DNA of 64,000 bases from Bacteroidota bacterium (GCA_016866335.1 VGMT01000001.1:62001-126000); one strand, 5' to 3'; numbered from the stretch's first letter, positions 17,493 to 26,746 are shown. Translations and numbers: made by a program. The notes: generated by a model not told the origin, from the letters alone.

Positions 17493-17523
17493 CAAAGGTA
17501 GGCCCTTTTGGGCTGCAATTCAA
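17493..17523 (-). promoter_or_regulatory. surE promoter (leaderless type)
   Basis: Minus strand: TTG at 17523-17521, 20-nt spacer, TACCTTTG at 17500-17493, then AAGC and the ATG at 17488. Both elements match consensus. Confidence 0.7.
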
Positions 17524-17553
17524 TGTTTTTTATAGGAATTTTAGGTTTTTTGA

Positions 17554-17703
17554 GGGCGGCCATTCCGGTTATCGCCTGTACCTTGCTTGGGGCGGGGCGG
17601 GGCCACTGCCGGCCCAAGGTGGCTCCCAAGGTCGCCCCTTGGGCCGGGCGGCCCCTGCCCCGCCCCTGCGCTCGGTGCCGGCTCTACCCGGGCCGCGGGC
17701 GGC
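17554..17703 (+). repeat. structured intergenic repeat, copy C (degenerate ends)
   Basis: Keeps GGGCGGC at the left and CCGCGGGCGGC at the right. The core GTGGCTCCCAAGGTCGCCC is flanked by perfect arms CCGGCCCAAG (17609-17618) and CTTGGGCCGG (17638-17647) and an outer GC-rich pair. It lacks both the GGGCTTTCACC segment on the left and TTCAATCCC on the right, the two strands predicted to face each other in the other copies. It is the only copy not placed 3' of a gene on its own strand; it lies between divergent starts and follows a T run (TTTTTTGAGGGCGG). Confidence 0.82.
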
Positions 17704-17748
17704 TTGGTGCTTAAACATAGTTTATTTTATTTGAGGTGGCTACCAGAT

Positions 17749-17777
17749 TTGGAATAATTTGGAATCCCTTACCTTTA
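17749..17777 (+). promoter_or_regulatory. promoter of secreted protein-ade pair
   Basis: TTG at 17749-17751, 18-nt spacer, TACCTTTA at 17770-17777 (last base off consensus), then 4 nt to the ATG at 17782. Confidence 0.5.
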
Positions 17778-17781
17778 CCTC

Positions 17782-18675
17782 ATGCGGAACCTGTTTTCAT
17801 TTCTCCTGTTTCTCTTGGCCTGCACCCTTTCTGGCCAAATTGCGCATCCCTACGATTACGCCCGAGCCCTTGCCCGTCCCTCCGAAGGATTCATGAGGCA
17901 ATGCAGCCAAGCCATTCAAGATTTCGGCAAAAAAGATACCGCCACCCAGCGCCTTCAACTGAAAGAATGCATACGAATGCACGATCTCTTCACCAAAAGC
18001 GCCGAAGGAATTCCCAATGCCTACCGCGGGAACGATGAATACAAAACCGCCCTGCTCGTCTTTTTTAAGGAAACCAACGACAGCCTTCTGCCCATTCTTT
18101 CTACTTTGGCCGACCGCGTTTTTGTGTACCCCCCTACCGTTAAAACCGACCAAGATTTGGAACCCGAACAACGTTTGGTTTTTCTTGACCTGGTGCAAGC
18201 CAATCAAATTCTGGCCCGACGCTTTAATGTCTTTAAAGAATCCATCCAAAAATTCGAAGAAACCTTCTCGGCCGAATACGGAAACTACGTTTGCGTGGCC
18301 CTCGAAAATGCCTTTTCTTTGGTTTCCCAAGCTCAAAAAACCAAAAATACACCCCCAGAACAACCTTTTATCTTTGATATTCCGGGCTCTTGGAGCCCCC
18401 ATGGCCCCGGCGGCCCCTTTCTTACCTTCACCTTTGGTAAAGGTCCCATTGAAGGAGTCGGCCAAATTAAACCCAAATACGATGAACTTATTCAAGGGTT
18501 TAAATCCTGCATATCCGATAAATACACCTTGGTACAAAAAGAGCTGCTGGGCGGCTTAACCTGGCATGTGATCCCTAAAGACAAAGGCTGGGCTCGGGCT
18601 CCCATGGCCAGCATTGCCCTAGAACAAAGAGCCGGCCCAGGCGAAATGGTGCTTTGGATTCAGGTTTTTCCTTAA
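17782..18675 (+). CDS. secreted protein of unknown function, 297 aa
   Basis: Signal peptide (MRNLFSFLLFLLACTLSGQ), so periplasmic or exported; Cys14 is within the hydrophobic region but the context is not a good lipobox. The mature part is helical and charged up to about residue 190, then a proline/glycine-rich stretch (WSPHGPGGPFLTFTFGKGP near 208-226), and ends in WIQVFP. No family recognised and no sorting domain seen. The adenine deaminase ATG follows its stop codon directly, so the two are translationally coupled. Confidence 0.75.
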   Translation: MRNLFSFLLFLLACTLSGQIAHPYDYARALARPSEGFMRQCSQAIQDFGKKDTATQRLQLKECIRMHDLFTKSAEGIPNAYRGNDEYKTALLVFFKETNDSLLPILSTLADRVFVYPPTVKTDQDLEPEQRLVFLDLVQANQILARRFNVFKESIQKFEETFSAEYGNYVCVALENAFSLVSQAQKTKNTPPEQPFIFDIPGSWSPHGPGGPFLTFTFGKGPIEGVGQIKPKYDELIQGFKSCISDKYTLVQKELLGGLTWHVIPKDKGWARAPMASIALEQRAGPGEMVLWIQVFP

Positions 18676-20307
18676 ATGAATACGGCTTTCTCGATTACAG
18701 GAACCTTGGTTGACATTCCAGCCAAGGAACTCCGCCCCGTTGAAATTCAGGTCCTCGATGGACGCATTGCGGCTATCCTTCCCTGCGAAAATCCAGAGCC
18801 TGGATTTATCATGCCCGGCTTCGTGGATGCCCATATTCACATTGAAAGTTCTATGTTAACCCCCGCTCGCTTTGCCGAGGCAGCCTTGCCGCATGGAACC
18901 CTGGCTACCGTTTCAGACCCCCACGAAATCGGAAACGTATGCGGAACCGAAGGGCTTGACTTTATGGTGAACAATGCCAAAGGAATTCCTTTCCACTTTT
19001 GCTTTGGTGTTCCCAGCTGCGTACCCGCAACCACCTTTGAAACCGCAGGGGCTGTTATTTCGGCCAAGCACGTGGCAGAACGCATTGTTAAACCAGAATG
19101 GGCTTACCTTTCCGAAGTAATGAACGTTCCCGGTGTCTTGTTTCAAGACCCCGAACTCATGGCCAAAATTGCAGCAACTAAGGCAGCCGGAAAACCCGTT
19201 GACGGACATGCTCCGGGACTTCGAGGAAAAGACGCCCTGCGCTACATCCAAGCAGGCATTCAAACCGACCACGAATGCGTCAGCTTAGACGAAGCCGAAG
19301 AAAAACTATCGTACGGCATGAAAATCCTTATCCGAGAGGGCTCGGCCGCCAGGAATTTCGATGCCCTTTGGCCTCTGTTGTCTTCGCACCCAGATCAAGT
19401 TATGCTGTGCAGCGACGACAAACATCCCGACGAACTGCTGCTGGGCCACATCAATGCCTTGGTTAGCCGGGCCCTTGACCTTGGCGTACCGGTATTTAAT
19501 GCCCTTCAGGCCGCTTGCATAAATCCGCTCGACCACTACCGCATTCCCCTGGGCAGATTGCGATTGGGCGATTCGGCCGATTTTATCCGAACCAAAAACC
19601 TTGTTGATTTTCAGGTTGTTGAAACTTACTACCAAGGCGTAAAGGTGGCAGAGAACGGTAAAGCCCTATTCCAGGTACCTCCTTCTCAGCCTGTGAACCG
19701 CTTTTTTCCCTTTAAACTAAACCAGGAAGACCTTCGGATTCCTTCTAAACCCACCTTTCAAGCTATTGTTGCCGAAGATGGCCAACTGTTGACCAAATCA
19801 GAAACCGTCTATCCCCCATCTTTAAACGGCGAAGCTTTGGCGGCTCCCGACCAAAATTTGCTGAAGCTGGTGGTGGTGAACCGCTACCACCAAGCTCCAC
19901 CCGCCTTGGCTTTTATCCGTAACATTGGATTGAAACAAGGCGCTTTTGCCTCTTCCGTAGCCCACGACTCCCACAATGTCATTGCCGTAGGTGCCGATGA
20001 TGCCTCTCTGCTTATGGCCATTGAACGGATTCGGGAAATGAAAGGTGGAGTCAGCGCTGCCCTCGCCTCAGAAAACATCAATTTAGGATTGCCCCTACCC
20101 TACGCCGGTTTGATGTCCGACGCTTCGGCCATCGAAGTCGGAAATAGGTATTCGGAACTCGATGCTCAAGTAAAATCCTGGGGCTCCCCTCTGCGTGCTC
20201 CCTACATGACGTTGTCTTTTATGGCTTTGCTGGTTATTCCCGAACTGAAACTCTCAGATTTGGGCCTGTTTGACGGTCGGGAATTTAAATTTGTTGCTAA
20301 GGTTTAA
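18676..20307 (+). CDS. ade: adenine deaminase (AdeC type)
   Basis: Amidohydrolase converting adenine to hypoxanthine and ammonia in the cytoplasm, for purine salvage. Metal-binding motifs of the TIM barrel are present: VDAHIHIESSM near 51-61, SDPHEIGNVCG near 80, GHAPGLRG near 177, TDHECVS near 196 and the catalytic-site aspartate region CSDDKHPDEL near 244. The C-terminal domain (about 340-543) contains SVAHDSHNVIAVG, typical of bacterial adenine deaminases. 543 aa is normal. Start directly abuts the stop of the upstream gene; the 3' end overlaps the convergent gene at 20297 by 11 nt. Confidence 0.93.
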   Translation: MNTAFSITGTLVDIPAKELRPVEIQVLDGRIAAILPCENPEPGFIMPGFVDAHIHIESSMLTPARFAEAALPHGTLATVSDPHEIGNVCGTEGLDFMVNNAKGIPFHFCFGVPSCVPATTFETAGAVISAKHVAERIVKPEWAYLSEVMNVPGVLFQDPELMAKIAATKAAGKPVDGHAPGLRGKDALRYIQAGIQTDHECVSLDEAEEKLSYGMKILIREGSAARNFDALWPLLSSHPDQVMLCSDDKHPDELLLGHINALVSRALDLGVPVFNALQAACINPLDHYRIPLGRLRLGDSADFIRTKNLVDFQVVETYYQGVKVAENGKALFQVPPSQPVNRFFPFKLNQEDLRIPSKPTFQAIVAEDGQLLTKSETVYPPSLNGEALAAPDQNLLKLVVVNRYHQAPPALAFIRNIGLKQGAFASSVAHDSHNVIAVGADDASLLMAIERIREMKGGVSAALASENINLGLPLPYAGLMSDASAIEVGNRYSELDAQVKSWGSPLRAPYMTLSFMALLVIPELKLSDLGLFDGREFKFVAKV

Positions 20308-21817
20308 CCCTGGCCTCTGCCTGTTCCAACAAGGTCATTAAACTGGGAACAGGTTTCGGAACAAATTCAATGGGAACGATTTCTCCTGCTTTGATTTGCC
20401 CACCAATCAGAATGGAATCGGCCACAAACACTTTTTCATTTTCCATGGCAATCAGGGTGTAACGTACCCCTTGATTTACAAAAATTGAAGCGGCCGATGG
20501 AGTAAAAATGACTTTGTTGTCTAAATCAAACAAGTAATAGGTTGCAGCACCGTACTCCTGAAGTCCTTGTATGTAGGGTATAACCTTCGCAAAGGTGGGT
20601 GATTGAACAAATTTATCGATGTTCTTAAAACCAAAGCCATCAATGAAAAAGGGCCTGAGAACGTAATCCCAAACTTTGGTAATGGGGTCTCCTATGTACT
20701 CTTTTCCTTGGTAAGAATAACAAGGCATATAGGCTGCACGGTAGTAATAAGGCATCGATTTTTTGTAGTTCCTCAGGAAATTTGGGTAAAACACCTCGGT
20801 CAATCCTTGATTTTTTATTGGCTTAACGCTCAGTGTACATTCCGCATTCTTATACCACATTACCACTTTTCCCTCTTTTGTAAATTCCAGGTCGTCCATT
20901 CTAAACGCTCCTGTTTCCAATCCGCTTGAATCGCCGGTAAGCTCAAAAAGCTGATTTTGCAAACCCGTAAAATCGTGGTCATCTACTTGGAATTTGTAAT
21001 TCCGAATGGGGCTCAATTCATTTTTGTAGGTGGCCCGCCGATTGATGTTCCATTTTTCAAAGGTCAGGTTGGCCTGTTTCGGTCGGCCTGCCTCTTTTTC
21101 TATATGCACTACATAATGGTAATTCACCTCTTTGAGAAATCCATGGGTAAAGGTTGACATTTGCACCTTCGGAAATGGGTCAGCCGCTTTCGACTTCCGT
21201 TTCCATTCTTGGGTGCTTGGGTTAAAATCCAAATTCATAAAATCACCCTCTTTACGCCGGGAAGCCACTTGGACCACTATGGGAGCTTGGGGGTTTACCC
21301 TCAGATCTTTCCCATTCTGCTGGGCATATATTTCATACATACCCGCACTGCTCAAGGCCCCCTCTTCTCCATTTTCTGTGTAATGCATGGGGATTCCCGA
21401 TAAAAAAATATCCTTTAATGTATGCCATTCATCAAAGTACAGTTGAACCTTTCCGGTAGCTACCTTCCCGTTTGCCAATAAAAAGGCCGCTAGGGGTATG
21501 TGGACTTCTGTCCCGGTTTCAAAATACAAACTGTCCCCTAAATCGGCATCCGCCATAAAACGCTGAGCCGATTCAAGCAGTTGCGGAAAAGGAACTTGGC
21601 GTTTTATTTTGCTTGGTTGATGAATTGATCCCTTCGATTTAGAAGCAGCATTTTGAGCCTCGGCTGGAACAAGGTGTTGGGTCGGCTTAACGCTAACAGC
21701 CACAACCGAATCGGTTGCTTCAATTTGCGCGGCATCTAAAACCCAACCGGAACTGGAATTCGATTGGCAGGCAAACAAAGTAAAAATAAGAACAATCAAT
21801 AATGTGAAAAAGCGCAT
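20297..21817 (-). CDS. predicted lipoprotein, 506 aa, unknown function
   Basis: Signal sequence with lipobox TLFAC (Cys17) followed by QSNSSSG, so an anchored lipoprotein. A Ser/Ala/Lys-rich linker (about 30-75) leads to a large beta-rich body with LYFETGTEVHIPLAAFLL near 97, VQLYFDEWHTLKDIFLSG near 124 and YYRAAYMPCYSYQGKEYIGD near 355. It resembles large conserved Bacteroidota lipoproteins for which I know no function. Monocistronic; its 3' end overlaps that of ade. Confidence 0.75.
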   Translation of the reverse strand: MRFFTLLIVLIFTLFACQSNSSSGWVLDAAQIEATDSVVAVSVKPTQHLVPAEAQNAASKSKGSIHQPSKIKRQVPFPQLLESAQRFMADADLGDSLYFETGTEVHIPLAAFLLANGKVATGKVQLYFDEWHTLKDIFLSGIPMHYTENGEEGALSSAGMYEIYAQQNGKDLRVNPQAPIVVQVASRRKEGDFMNLDFNPSTQEWKRKSKAADPFPKVQMSTFTHGFLKEVNYHYVVHIEKEAGRPKQANLTFEKWNINRRATYKNELSPIRNYKFQVDDHDFTGLQNQLFELTGDSSGLETGAFRMDDLEFTKEGKVVMWYKNAECTLSVKPIKNQGLTEVFYPNFLRNYKKSMPYYYRAAYMPCYSYQGKEYIGDPITKVWDYVLRPFFIDGFGFKNIDKFVQSPTFAKVIPYIQGLQEYGAATYYLFDLDNKVIFTPSAASIFVNQGVRYTLIAMENEKVFVADSILIGGQIKAGEIVPIEFVPKPVPSLMTLLEQAEARVKP

Positions 21818-21840
21818 AAATTATGTGTTTAAAAATCAAA

Positions 21841-21862
21841 ACGAAACAAGCGTTCGTTTCGT
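21841..21862. promoter_or_regulatory. inverted repeat in divergent intergenic region
   Basis: ACGAAAC at 21841-21847 and GTTTCGT at 21856-21862, a perfect 7-bp inverted repeat with an 8-nt centre, midway between divergent starts at 21817 and 21931. It could be an operator for either gene or a hairpin in a leader; there is no regulator gene nearby to judge by. Confidence 0.35.
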
Positions 21863-21930
21863 ATCTTTCTACCCGAAATATCAGGGTTGGTTCCTCGGAA
21901 GGTGTCCCTAAGGTTTAAAATGCACATACC

Positions 21931-24900
21931 ATGAAAAGGCTGATTTTATTTTTTCTTTTTTCGCTTGGCCTGGGGTCCATTTGGAGCCAGCAAAAACCCT
22001 CTTCTTTTGAAATTGCGGGCCTTCCCGAATGGGCTCAGCGCATGTACAGCGCTGCACCCAATGTTTTTGAGGTCGATTCTTTGTTTCGAACCTACTTTGC
22101 CCAACACCCTTTTCAAAAGAGTTTTCATACTCAATACTACAAACGTTGGCGCCGAAGTGTTTCCAATTTCATCAACCCGCAGGGTGAAGTGTTAATGCCA
22201 AGCCAACAAGAATGGGCAAACCTTCTTCAAGACTATGAGTCCAAACAATCGGGAAGCCGTTCGGCCACCTGGTCGGCGCTTGGCCCCTTTTTTGTTTCAA
22301 ATCCTCAGTTTTTGCAAGGGAAAACCCAATCCAACATTTACAGTTTAGCCATTTCGCCCTCAAACCCCCAAATTATGTACGCCGGAACCGAGCCAGGTGA
22401 AATTTACCGCAGCTCAAACGCCGGAAATTCCTGGGACTGCGTTTCGCTCGATGATTTTTTCGGATACGGCGTTACGGCTTTAGCTGTGCACCCCAGCAAC
22501 CCTTCCATTGCTTTTGCTGGTGGCAACCTCGGCGTTTTTAAAACCACCGATGCCGGCTCCAATTGGACCAATGTTTTGCCCGACAACCAATTGGGAGTAA
22601 ATGAAATATGGGTAGAGCCCGCACAAGGTTTAGTGGTTTTGGCCGCCACCGAAAAAGGACTTTACCGCTCAACGGATGCCGGCAGCAATTGGGTTCAATT
22701 GTTCACCGAAAAAAGCTACGATCTGGCCGCCAATCCAAGCAACCCTTCTATGGTTTACCTGCTAAAAAACGATCCAAGCCAATCCATCTGTTCTTTTTTC
22801 CGTTCCACCGATATGGGAGCAAGCTGGACCATTCAAACCAGCGGCTGGTACACTTCAACCGACCCAGCTCGGTACGACGGAGGAGCTAGACTTGCCGTTT
22901 CAATGGCCGACCCCAACCGCGTTTATGCCTATCTGATCGGAGAATCAAAGCCCAACGATTACGGATTTATTGGCGTTTTCAAAAGCACGGACGCTGGACA
23001 ATCTTGGACCTTGCCAAATGGCCCAACCGGCGGACCATATACTGCATCCCACCCAAATCTGGCTTACGGCAATCCAAATTGGACCTACCACCAAGGTTTT
23101 TACAATTGTGCCTTGATGGCTTCGCAAACCAATGCCGACCATATTTTAATTGGTGGTCTAAACCTTTGGCGGTCCGACGACGGTGGTGCAACCTTCTCAT
23201 CGGTGGCAGGCTACGTGGGCGGCCCCTTAAACATGCACGTAGACATGCAAGACTTTCGTTCAGGCAACGGCGATTACTGGATTAGCACCGATGGGGGAAT
23301 ATACCACTCAACCGACTTTTTCAACTCCCAACCCGACTTTAAAATGCAGGGCCTTCGAGGCAGCGATTATTGGGGCTTTGGAAGCGGTTGGAACGAAGAT
23401 GTTTTGGTGGGCGGACTCTACCACAACGGCAATTTGGCCCACCACGAAAACTACGGCGCCGGCAATTTTCTGTCCCTAGGTGGAGCCGAAGACCCTACCG
23501 GTTATGTCAACCCTGGCTTCAATCGAAAAACCTACCATTCCGATGTGGGTGGAGTGGTAATTCCCCATGCTTTTGGTGATCCCCTTACCTATTTTTCCGT
23601 GGGCATGTTCCCAAACCAATCCTATTGGGCAGCCGAATCCAGCGAAATGGAATTTCACCCCAACTGCTATTCCATCACCTACATCGGCAAAGAAAACAGC
23701 CTTTGGAAAACCATGGACGGCGGTGCCTCCTATTCCCTTGTGCATCAATTTGGAAACAATACCCTTGACCGAATCCACTACATCGAAATCGCTTCCTCCA
23801 ATCCAAAGGTGATGTACCTGAATCAACAGCCCAATTCTAGCAACCTTGGAAAATTATGGAAAAGCACCGACGAAGGAAATACCTGGACTTCCCTTACCCT
23901 ACCCCCAGGGAACAGCCGCCGAATGCTCCTTAGCCTAAATCCCATCAACGAAAACGAATTGTGGATCGCTTATCCCGATGGCTCAAACGGAAACAAGGTT
24001 TTTAAAACCAACAATGGCGGAATAAGCTGGAGCAACCTGAGCAGCACCATTTTAAACAACGAATCGCCCCAAGCCCTAGTCCATATCGCTGGAACCAACG
24101 GAGCCGTTTATCTGTTTACTCAATTTTCTGCCTACTACCGCAACAACAGCAGCTCAGGTTGGAGCATCGACAATATCGGTTTGCCCACCTACTGCAACGG
24201 AAACATTGGCAGACCGTTTTACCGCGATGGAAAAATCCGGCTGGCCTCTTATGGAAAAGGAATTTGGGAAAAAGACCTAGATGAACCCGCTATTTTACCT
24301 ATCGCAAGAATTACGGTGGACAAACTGGAACAACTTGTTCTTTGCGATCCAGATTCATTCTATTTTGAAGACTATTCCTTTTTGAACCACCAAAACGCTA
24401 CCTGGGAATGGACCTTTCAAAATGGACAACCCGCTGCCTCAACCCTGCGAAACCCAGCGGTGTTTTTTTCTCAAGACGGGAACCACATGGTTACCTTAAA
24501 AATTCGAGATGCCCAAGGCAACGAAAGCCGCGATACTATTTTTGTGAGCGTTTCAAGGCTGAGTCCATCAACCCAGATATCTGAAAATTTTGAAGGCAGT
24601 TTCCCGCCGCCGGCTTGGCGTGTCATCGACCAAAACCAATCAGGACAGTGGACAAAAAGCCCTCAAGCTGGAAGTTTTGGCCAATCTTCAAACAGCGCCC
24701 TCTTTGCCAATTTTGACATCGACTCCCAAGGCAGCTACGATGACCTGCAGTTCATTTTTTCAACAGCAAACGCCGTTGAATCGAACCTAACCTTTGATGT
24801 GGCCTACACCGCCTATGCCTCAAATTATTCCGACACCCTTGAAGTATTGATTTCTAGCGATTGCGGGCAAAGCTTCCAATCTTTATATAAAAAGGGTGGA

Positions 24901-25362
24901 GCCGATCTTGCAACCGCGCCCTTTGACCAAAATTACTTTGTGCCCAATGCCAACCAATGGAGAACCGATACCATTTCGCTTCAAAACTACCTTCAGGTAA
25001 ATAAATTAACGATCGCTTTCCGGAATTGGGGCTATTGGGGGAACAATGTGTTTATCGATAAGGTAAATATTACAGGACAAGTAAACTCAAATCCCCCTAT
25101 TTCAAGTACCGCCACCTGCACACTTTACCCCAATCCCCTGTGTTCCGGACAAAGCCTTACCTTGGAAATACCCGACCTGAATCCGAACGAAAAAGCCCAA
25201 GTAAAATTGATGAATGTGCAAGGAAAAGTGGTTTATGCTTGGAAAAGCGGAAAGCTCGAAACAATACAACTTCCAATGGATAATTGGGATTCTGGACTGT
25301 ACATGGTGAACATCAGTACAAACCAACGCATCTGGAACCTTCCTTTAATGTTGGGTCGGTAA
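21931..25362 (+). CDS. large secreted beta-propeller (sortilin/BNR-like) protein with T9SS sorting domain, 1143 aa
   Basis: Signal peptide at 1-20. From about 110 to 790 there are repeated Asp-box units (YRSSNAGNSW, FKTTDAGSNW, YRSTDAGSNW, FRSTDMGASW, FKSTDAGQSW, WRSDDGGATF, WKTMDGGASY, WKSTDEGNTW, FKTNNGGISW), giving a Sortilin/VPS10-like propeller. A PKD-like domain follows (about 805-880, WEWTFQNG...VTLKIRD), then a jelly-roll/MAM-like region (about 885-1055), and the last 80 residues are a type A T9SS tail beginning CTLYPNPLCSGQSL. Predicted surface or extracellular protein, possibly glycan- or protein-binding or hydrolytic; substrate unknown. The 3' end overlaps folP by 18 nt. Confidence 0.88.
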   Translation: MKRLILFFLFSLGLGSIWSQQKPSSFEIAGLPEWAQRMYSAAPNVFEVDSLFRTYFAQHPFQKSFHTQYYKRWRRSVSNFINPQGEVLMPSQQEWANLLQDYESKQSGSRSATWSALGPFFVSNPQFLQGKTQSNIYSLAISPSNPQIMYAGTEPGEIYRSSNAGNSWDCVSLDDFFGYGVTALAVHPSNPSIAFAGGNLGVFKTTDAGSNWTNVLPDNQLGVNEIWVEPAQGLVVLAATEKGLYRSTDAGSNWVQLFTEKSYDLAANPSNPSMVYLLKNDPSQSICSFFRSTDMGASWTIQTSGWYTSTDPARYDGGARLAVSMADPNRVYAYLIGESKPNDYGFIGVFKSTDAGQSWTLPNGPTGGPYTASHPNLAYGNPNWTYHQGFYNCALMASQTNADHILIGGLNLWRSDDGGATFSSVAGYVGGPLNMHVDMQDFRSGNGDYWISTDGGIYHSTDFFNSQPDFKMQGLRGSDYWGFGSGWNEDVLVGGLYHNGNLAHHENYGAGNFLSLGGAEDPTGYVNPGFNRKTYHSDVGGVVIPHAFGDPLTYFSVGMFPNQSYWAAESSEMEFHPNCYSITYIGKENSLWKTMDGGASYSLVHQFGNNTLDRIHYIEIASSNPKVMYLNQQPNSSNLGKLWKSTDEGNTWTSLTLPPGNSRRMLLSLNPINENELWIAYPDGSNGNKVFKTNNGGISWSNLSSTILNNESPQALVHIAGTNGAVYLFTQFSAYYRNNSSSGWSIDNIGLPTYCNGNIGRPFYRDGKIRLASYGKGIWEKDLDEPAILPIARITVDKLEQLVLCDPDSFYFEDYSFLNHQNATWEWTFQNGQPAASTLRNPAVFFSQDGNHMVTLKIRDAQGNESRDTIFVSVSRLSPSTQISENFEGSFPPPAWRVIDQNQSGQWTKSPQAGSFGQSSNSALFANFDIDSQGSYDDLQFIFSTANAVESNLTFDVAYTAYASNYSDTLEVLISSDCGQSFQSLYKKGGADLATAPFDQNYFVPNANQWRTDTISLQNYLQVNKLTIAFRNWGYWGNNVFIDKVNITGQVNSNPPISSTATCTLYPNPLCSGQSLTLEIPDLNPNEKAQVKLMNVQGKVVYAWKSGKLETIQLPMDNWDSGLYMVNISTNQRIWNLPLMLGR

Positions 25363-26190
25363 GCCTGCAAAACAAACGGAACGGCATTGAACCGCCTCGG
25401 CAACTTCATGCACCCGAACGATTCCAGCCCCCCATTCCATGGCTAGGGTTTGAGCTGCCAAGGTGCCAGGCAGACAGCCATCGGCCCCCATTCCTGTAGC
25501 CTCCTGAATCATACGTTTTCTCGAAACACCTACCAAAATGGGTTCGGGGAAAAGCGCTCTAAAGTAGGGCAAAGCACGCAGCAAGTCGTAGTTGTGCTGC
25601 ATGGTTTTTCCGAATCCAAACCCGGGGTCCAGCCACAAATCATGAAGCCCAAGATCGTACAAGGCTTGCCGCTTCGCACTAAAAAACTGCATTACTTCTG
25701 AAACCACATCGGAATAGTATGGATTTACCTGCATGGTTTGAGCTGTTCCCTGGCTGTGGGTTAATACATATACCAAAGAATGTTCGGCAGCCAGCTCAGG
25801 GAGCTCCGGGTCGTATGTGCCCCCATACACATCGTTGATAATGGCAATTCCATACGGCAAGGCCTTTTCGGCCACCGGCCTGCGGTAGGTGTCTAAGGAC
25901 AAAGGAATGGAGAGCCCAGCCTTGGCCAGCGCGTCCAAAGGCCCTTTCAACCGCTCCCATTCTGCATCCACCGAAATCTCTTCCGCACCCGGACGGGTCG
26001 AAATACCTCCCAAATCTAGTACATCAGCACCAGCCGCTTGCATGGCCAATGCCCGCTGAACCAAAACCTGATGGTCAGTGCTGCGGCTGTTCGCAAAAAA
26101 TGAATCGGGCGTGGCATTTAATACCCCCATAATTAAGGGACGTTGAAACGAAACAATGGAATTGTTCCATCTAAATTGGTAGGTTTGCAT
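25345..26190 (-). CDS. folP: dihydropteroate synthase
   Basis: Condenses dihydropterin pyrophosphate with p-aminobenzoate in folate synthesis; cytoplasmic. Seen: IMGVLNATPDSFF near 20-32, LDLGGISTRPGAEEIS near 62 (the usual GGEST reads GGIST), SLDTYRRPVAEKAL, IINDVYGG, WLDPGFGFGKT, GVSRKRMI and the C-terminal RVHEV. The frame extends upstream to 26256 and an ATG at 26205 would overlap the divergent gene, so the ATG at 26190 (MQTYQFRWNN, 281 aa) is chosen. Divergent from the DUF1599 gene with a gap of only 13 bp. Confidence 0.94.
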   Translation of the reverse strand: MQTYQFRWNNSIVSFQRPLIMGVLNATPDSFFANSRSTDHQVLVQRALAMQAAGADVLDLGGISTRPGAEEISVDAEWERLKGPLDALAKAGLSIPLSLDTYRRPVAEKALPYGIAIINDVYGGTYDPELPELAAEHSLVYVLTHSQGTAQTMQVNPYYSDVVSEVMQFFSAKRQALYDLGLHDLWLDPGFGFGKTMQHNYDLLRALPYFRALFPEPILVGVSRKRMIQEATGMGADGCLPGTLAAQTLAMEWGAGIVRVHEVAEAVQCRSVCFAGLPTQH

Positions 26191-26203
26191 AGCAGTTTTT
26201 AGC

Positions 26204-26746
26204 ATGGAAAAAACAGAACAGGAATACCAAGATGCCTCAAAGGTATGCAAATCCATATTTGAGGCTAAATTGGCCGATTATGGCAGCAACTGGCGAATTT
26301 TACGCCCGGCATCCCTTACCGATCAATTGTTGATTAAGGCAAGACGCATTCGAAATTTAGAGGGCGGACTCCAAGCCCAAGTAGCCGAAGGGGTAGAACC
26401 CGAATTCATGGGAATTGTAAACTACTGTATAATGGCCATTATTCAGTGCCGCATGGGCCACCTTGACGCTCCAGCTGAAAATCCTGAACCCATTTTAGAT
26501 TGGTATCAAAGCATTACCGAAGAAATTTTTGAGCTCATGAAGGCCAAGAACAACGATTATGGCGAAGCTTGGCGAGATATGCGCACCTCTTCACTAACCG
26601 ACATGCTTTTGAACCGGATTCACCGAATCAAACAGATTGAAGACAATCAAGGAAAAACCAGCGTTTCAGAAGGAATTGAATCCAATTACATGGATATGGT
26701 CAACTATTCCATTTTTGCACTCATAAAATTGGGTGTTGGGCAATGA
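26204..26746 (+). CDS. DUF1599 protein with two tandem DUF1599 repeats, 180 aa
   Basis: Conserved protein of unknown function. Two internal repeats are visible: residues about 25-80 (DYGSNWRILRPASLTDQLLIKARRI ending with a VNYCIMAII helix) and about 105-178 (DYGEAWRDMRTSSLTDMLLNRIHRI ending VNYSIFALI). Such proteins often sit next to folP in this phylum, as here, but no activity is established to my knowledge. The stop overlaps the next start by 4 nt (ATGA). Confidence 0.88.
   Translation: MEKTEQEYQDASKVCKSIFEAKLADYGSNWRILRPASLTDQLLIKARRIRNLEGGLQAQVAEGVEPEFMGIVNYCIMAIIQCRMGHLDAPAENPEPILDWYQSITEEIFELMKAKNNDYGEAWRDMRTSSLTDMLLNRIHRIKQIEDNQGKTSVSEGIESNYMDMVNYSIFALIKLGVGQ

Noticed and set aside
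17192-17734. 180-codon plus-strand frame over surE
   Set aside because: Antisense shadow of surE; it also runs through repeat copy C. The surE frame has all family motifs.
17797-18537. 246-codon minus-strand frame opposite the gene at 17782
   Set aside because: The plus-strand frame has a signal peptide, promoter and coupling to ade; the minus frame has none of these.
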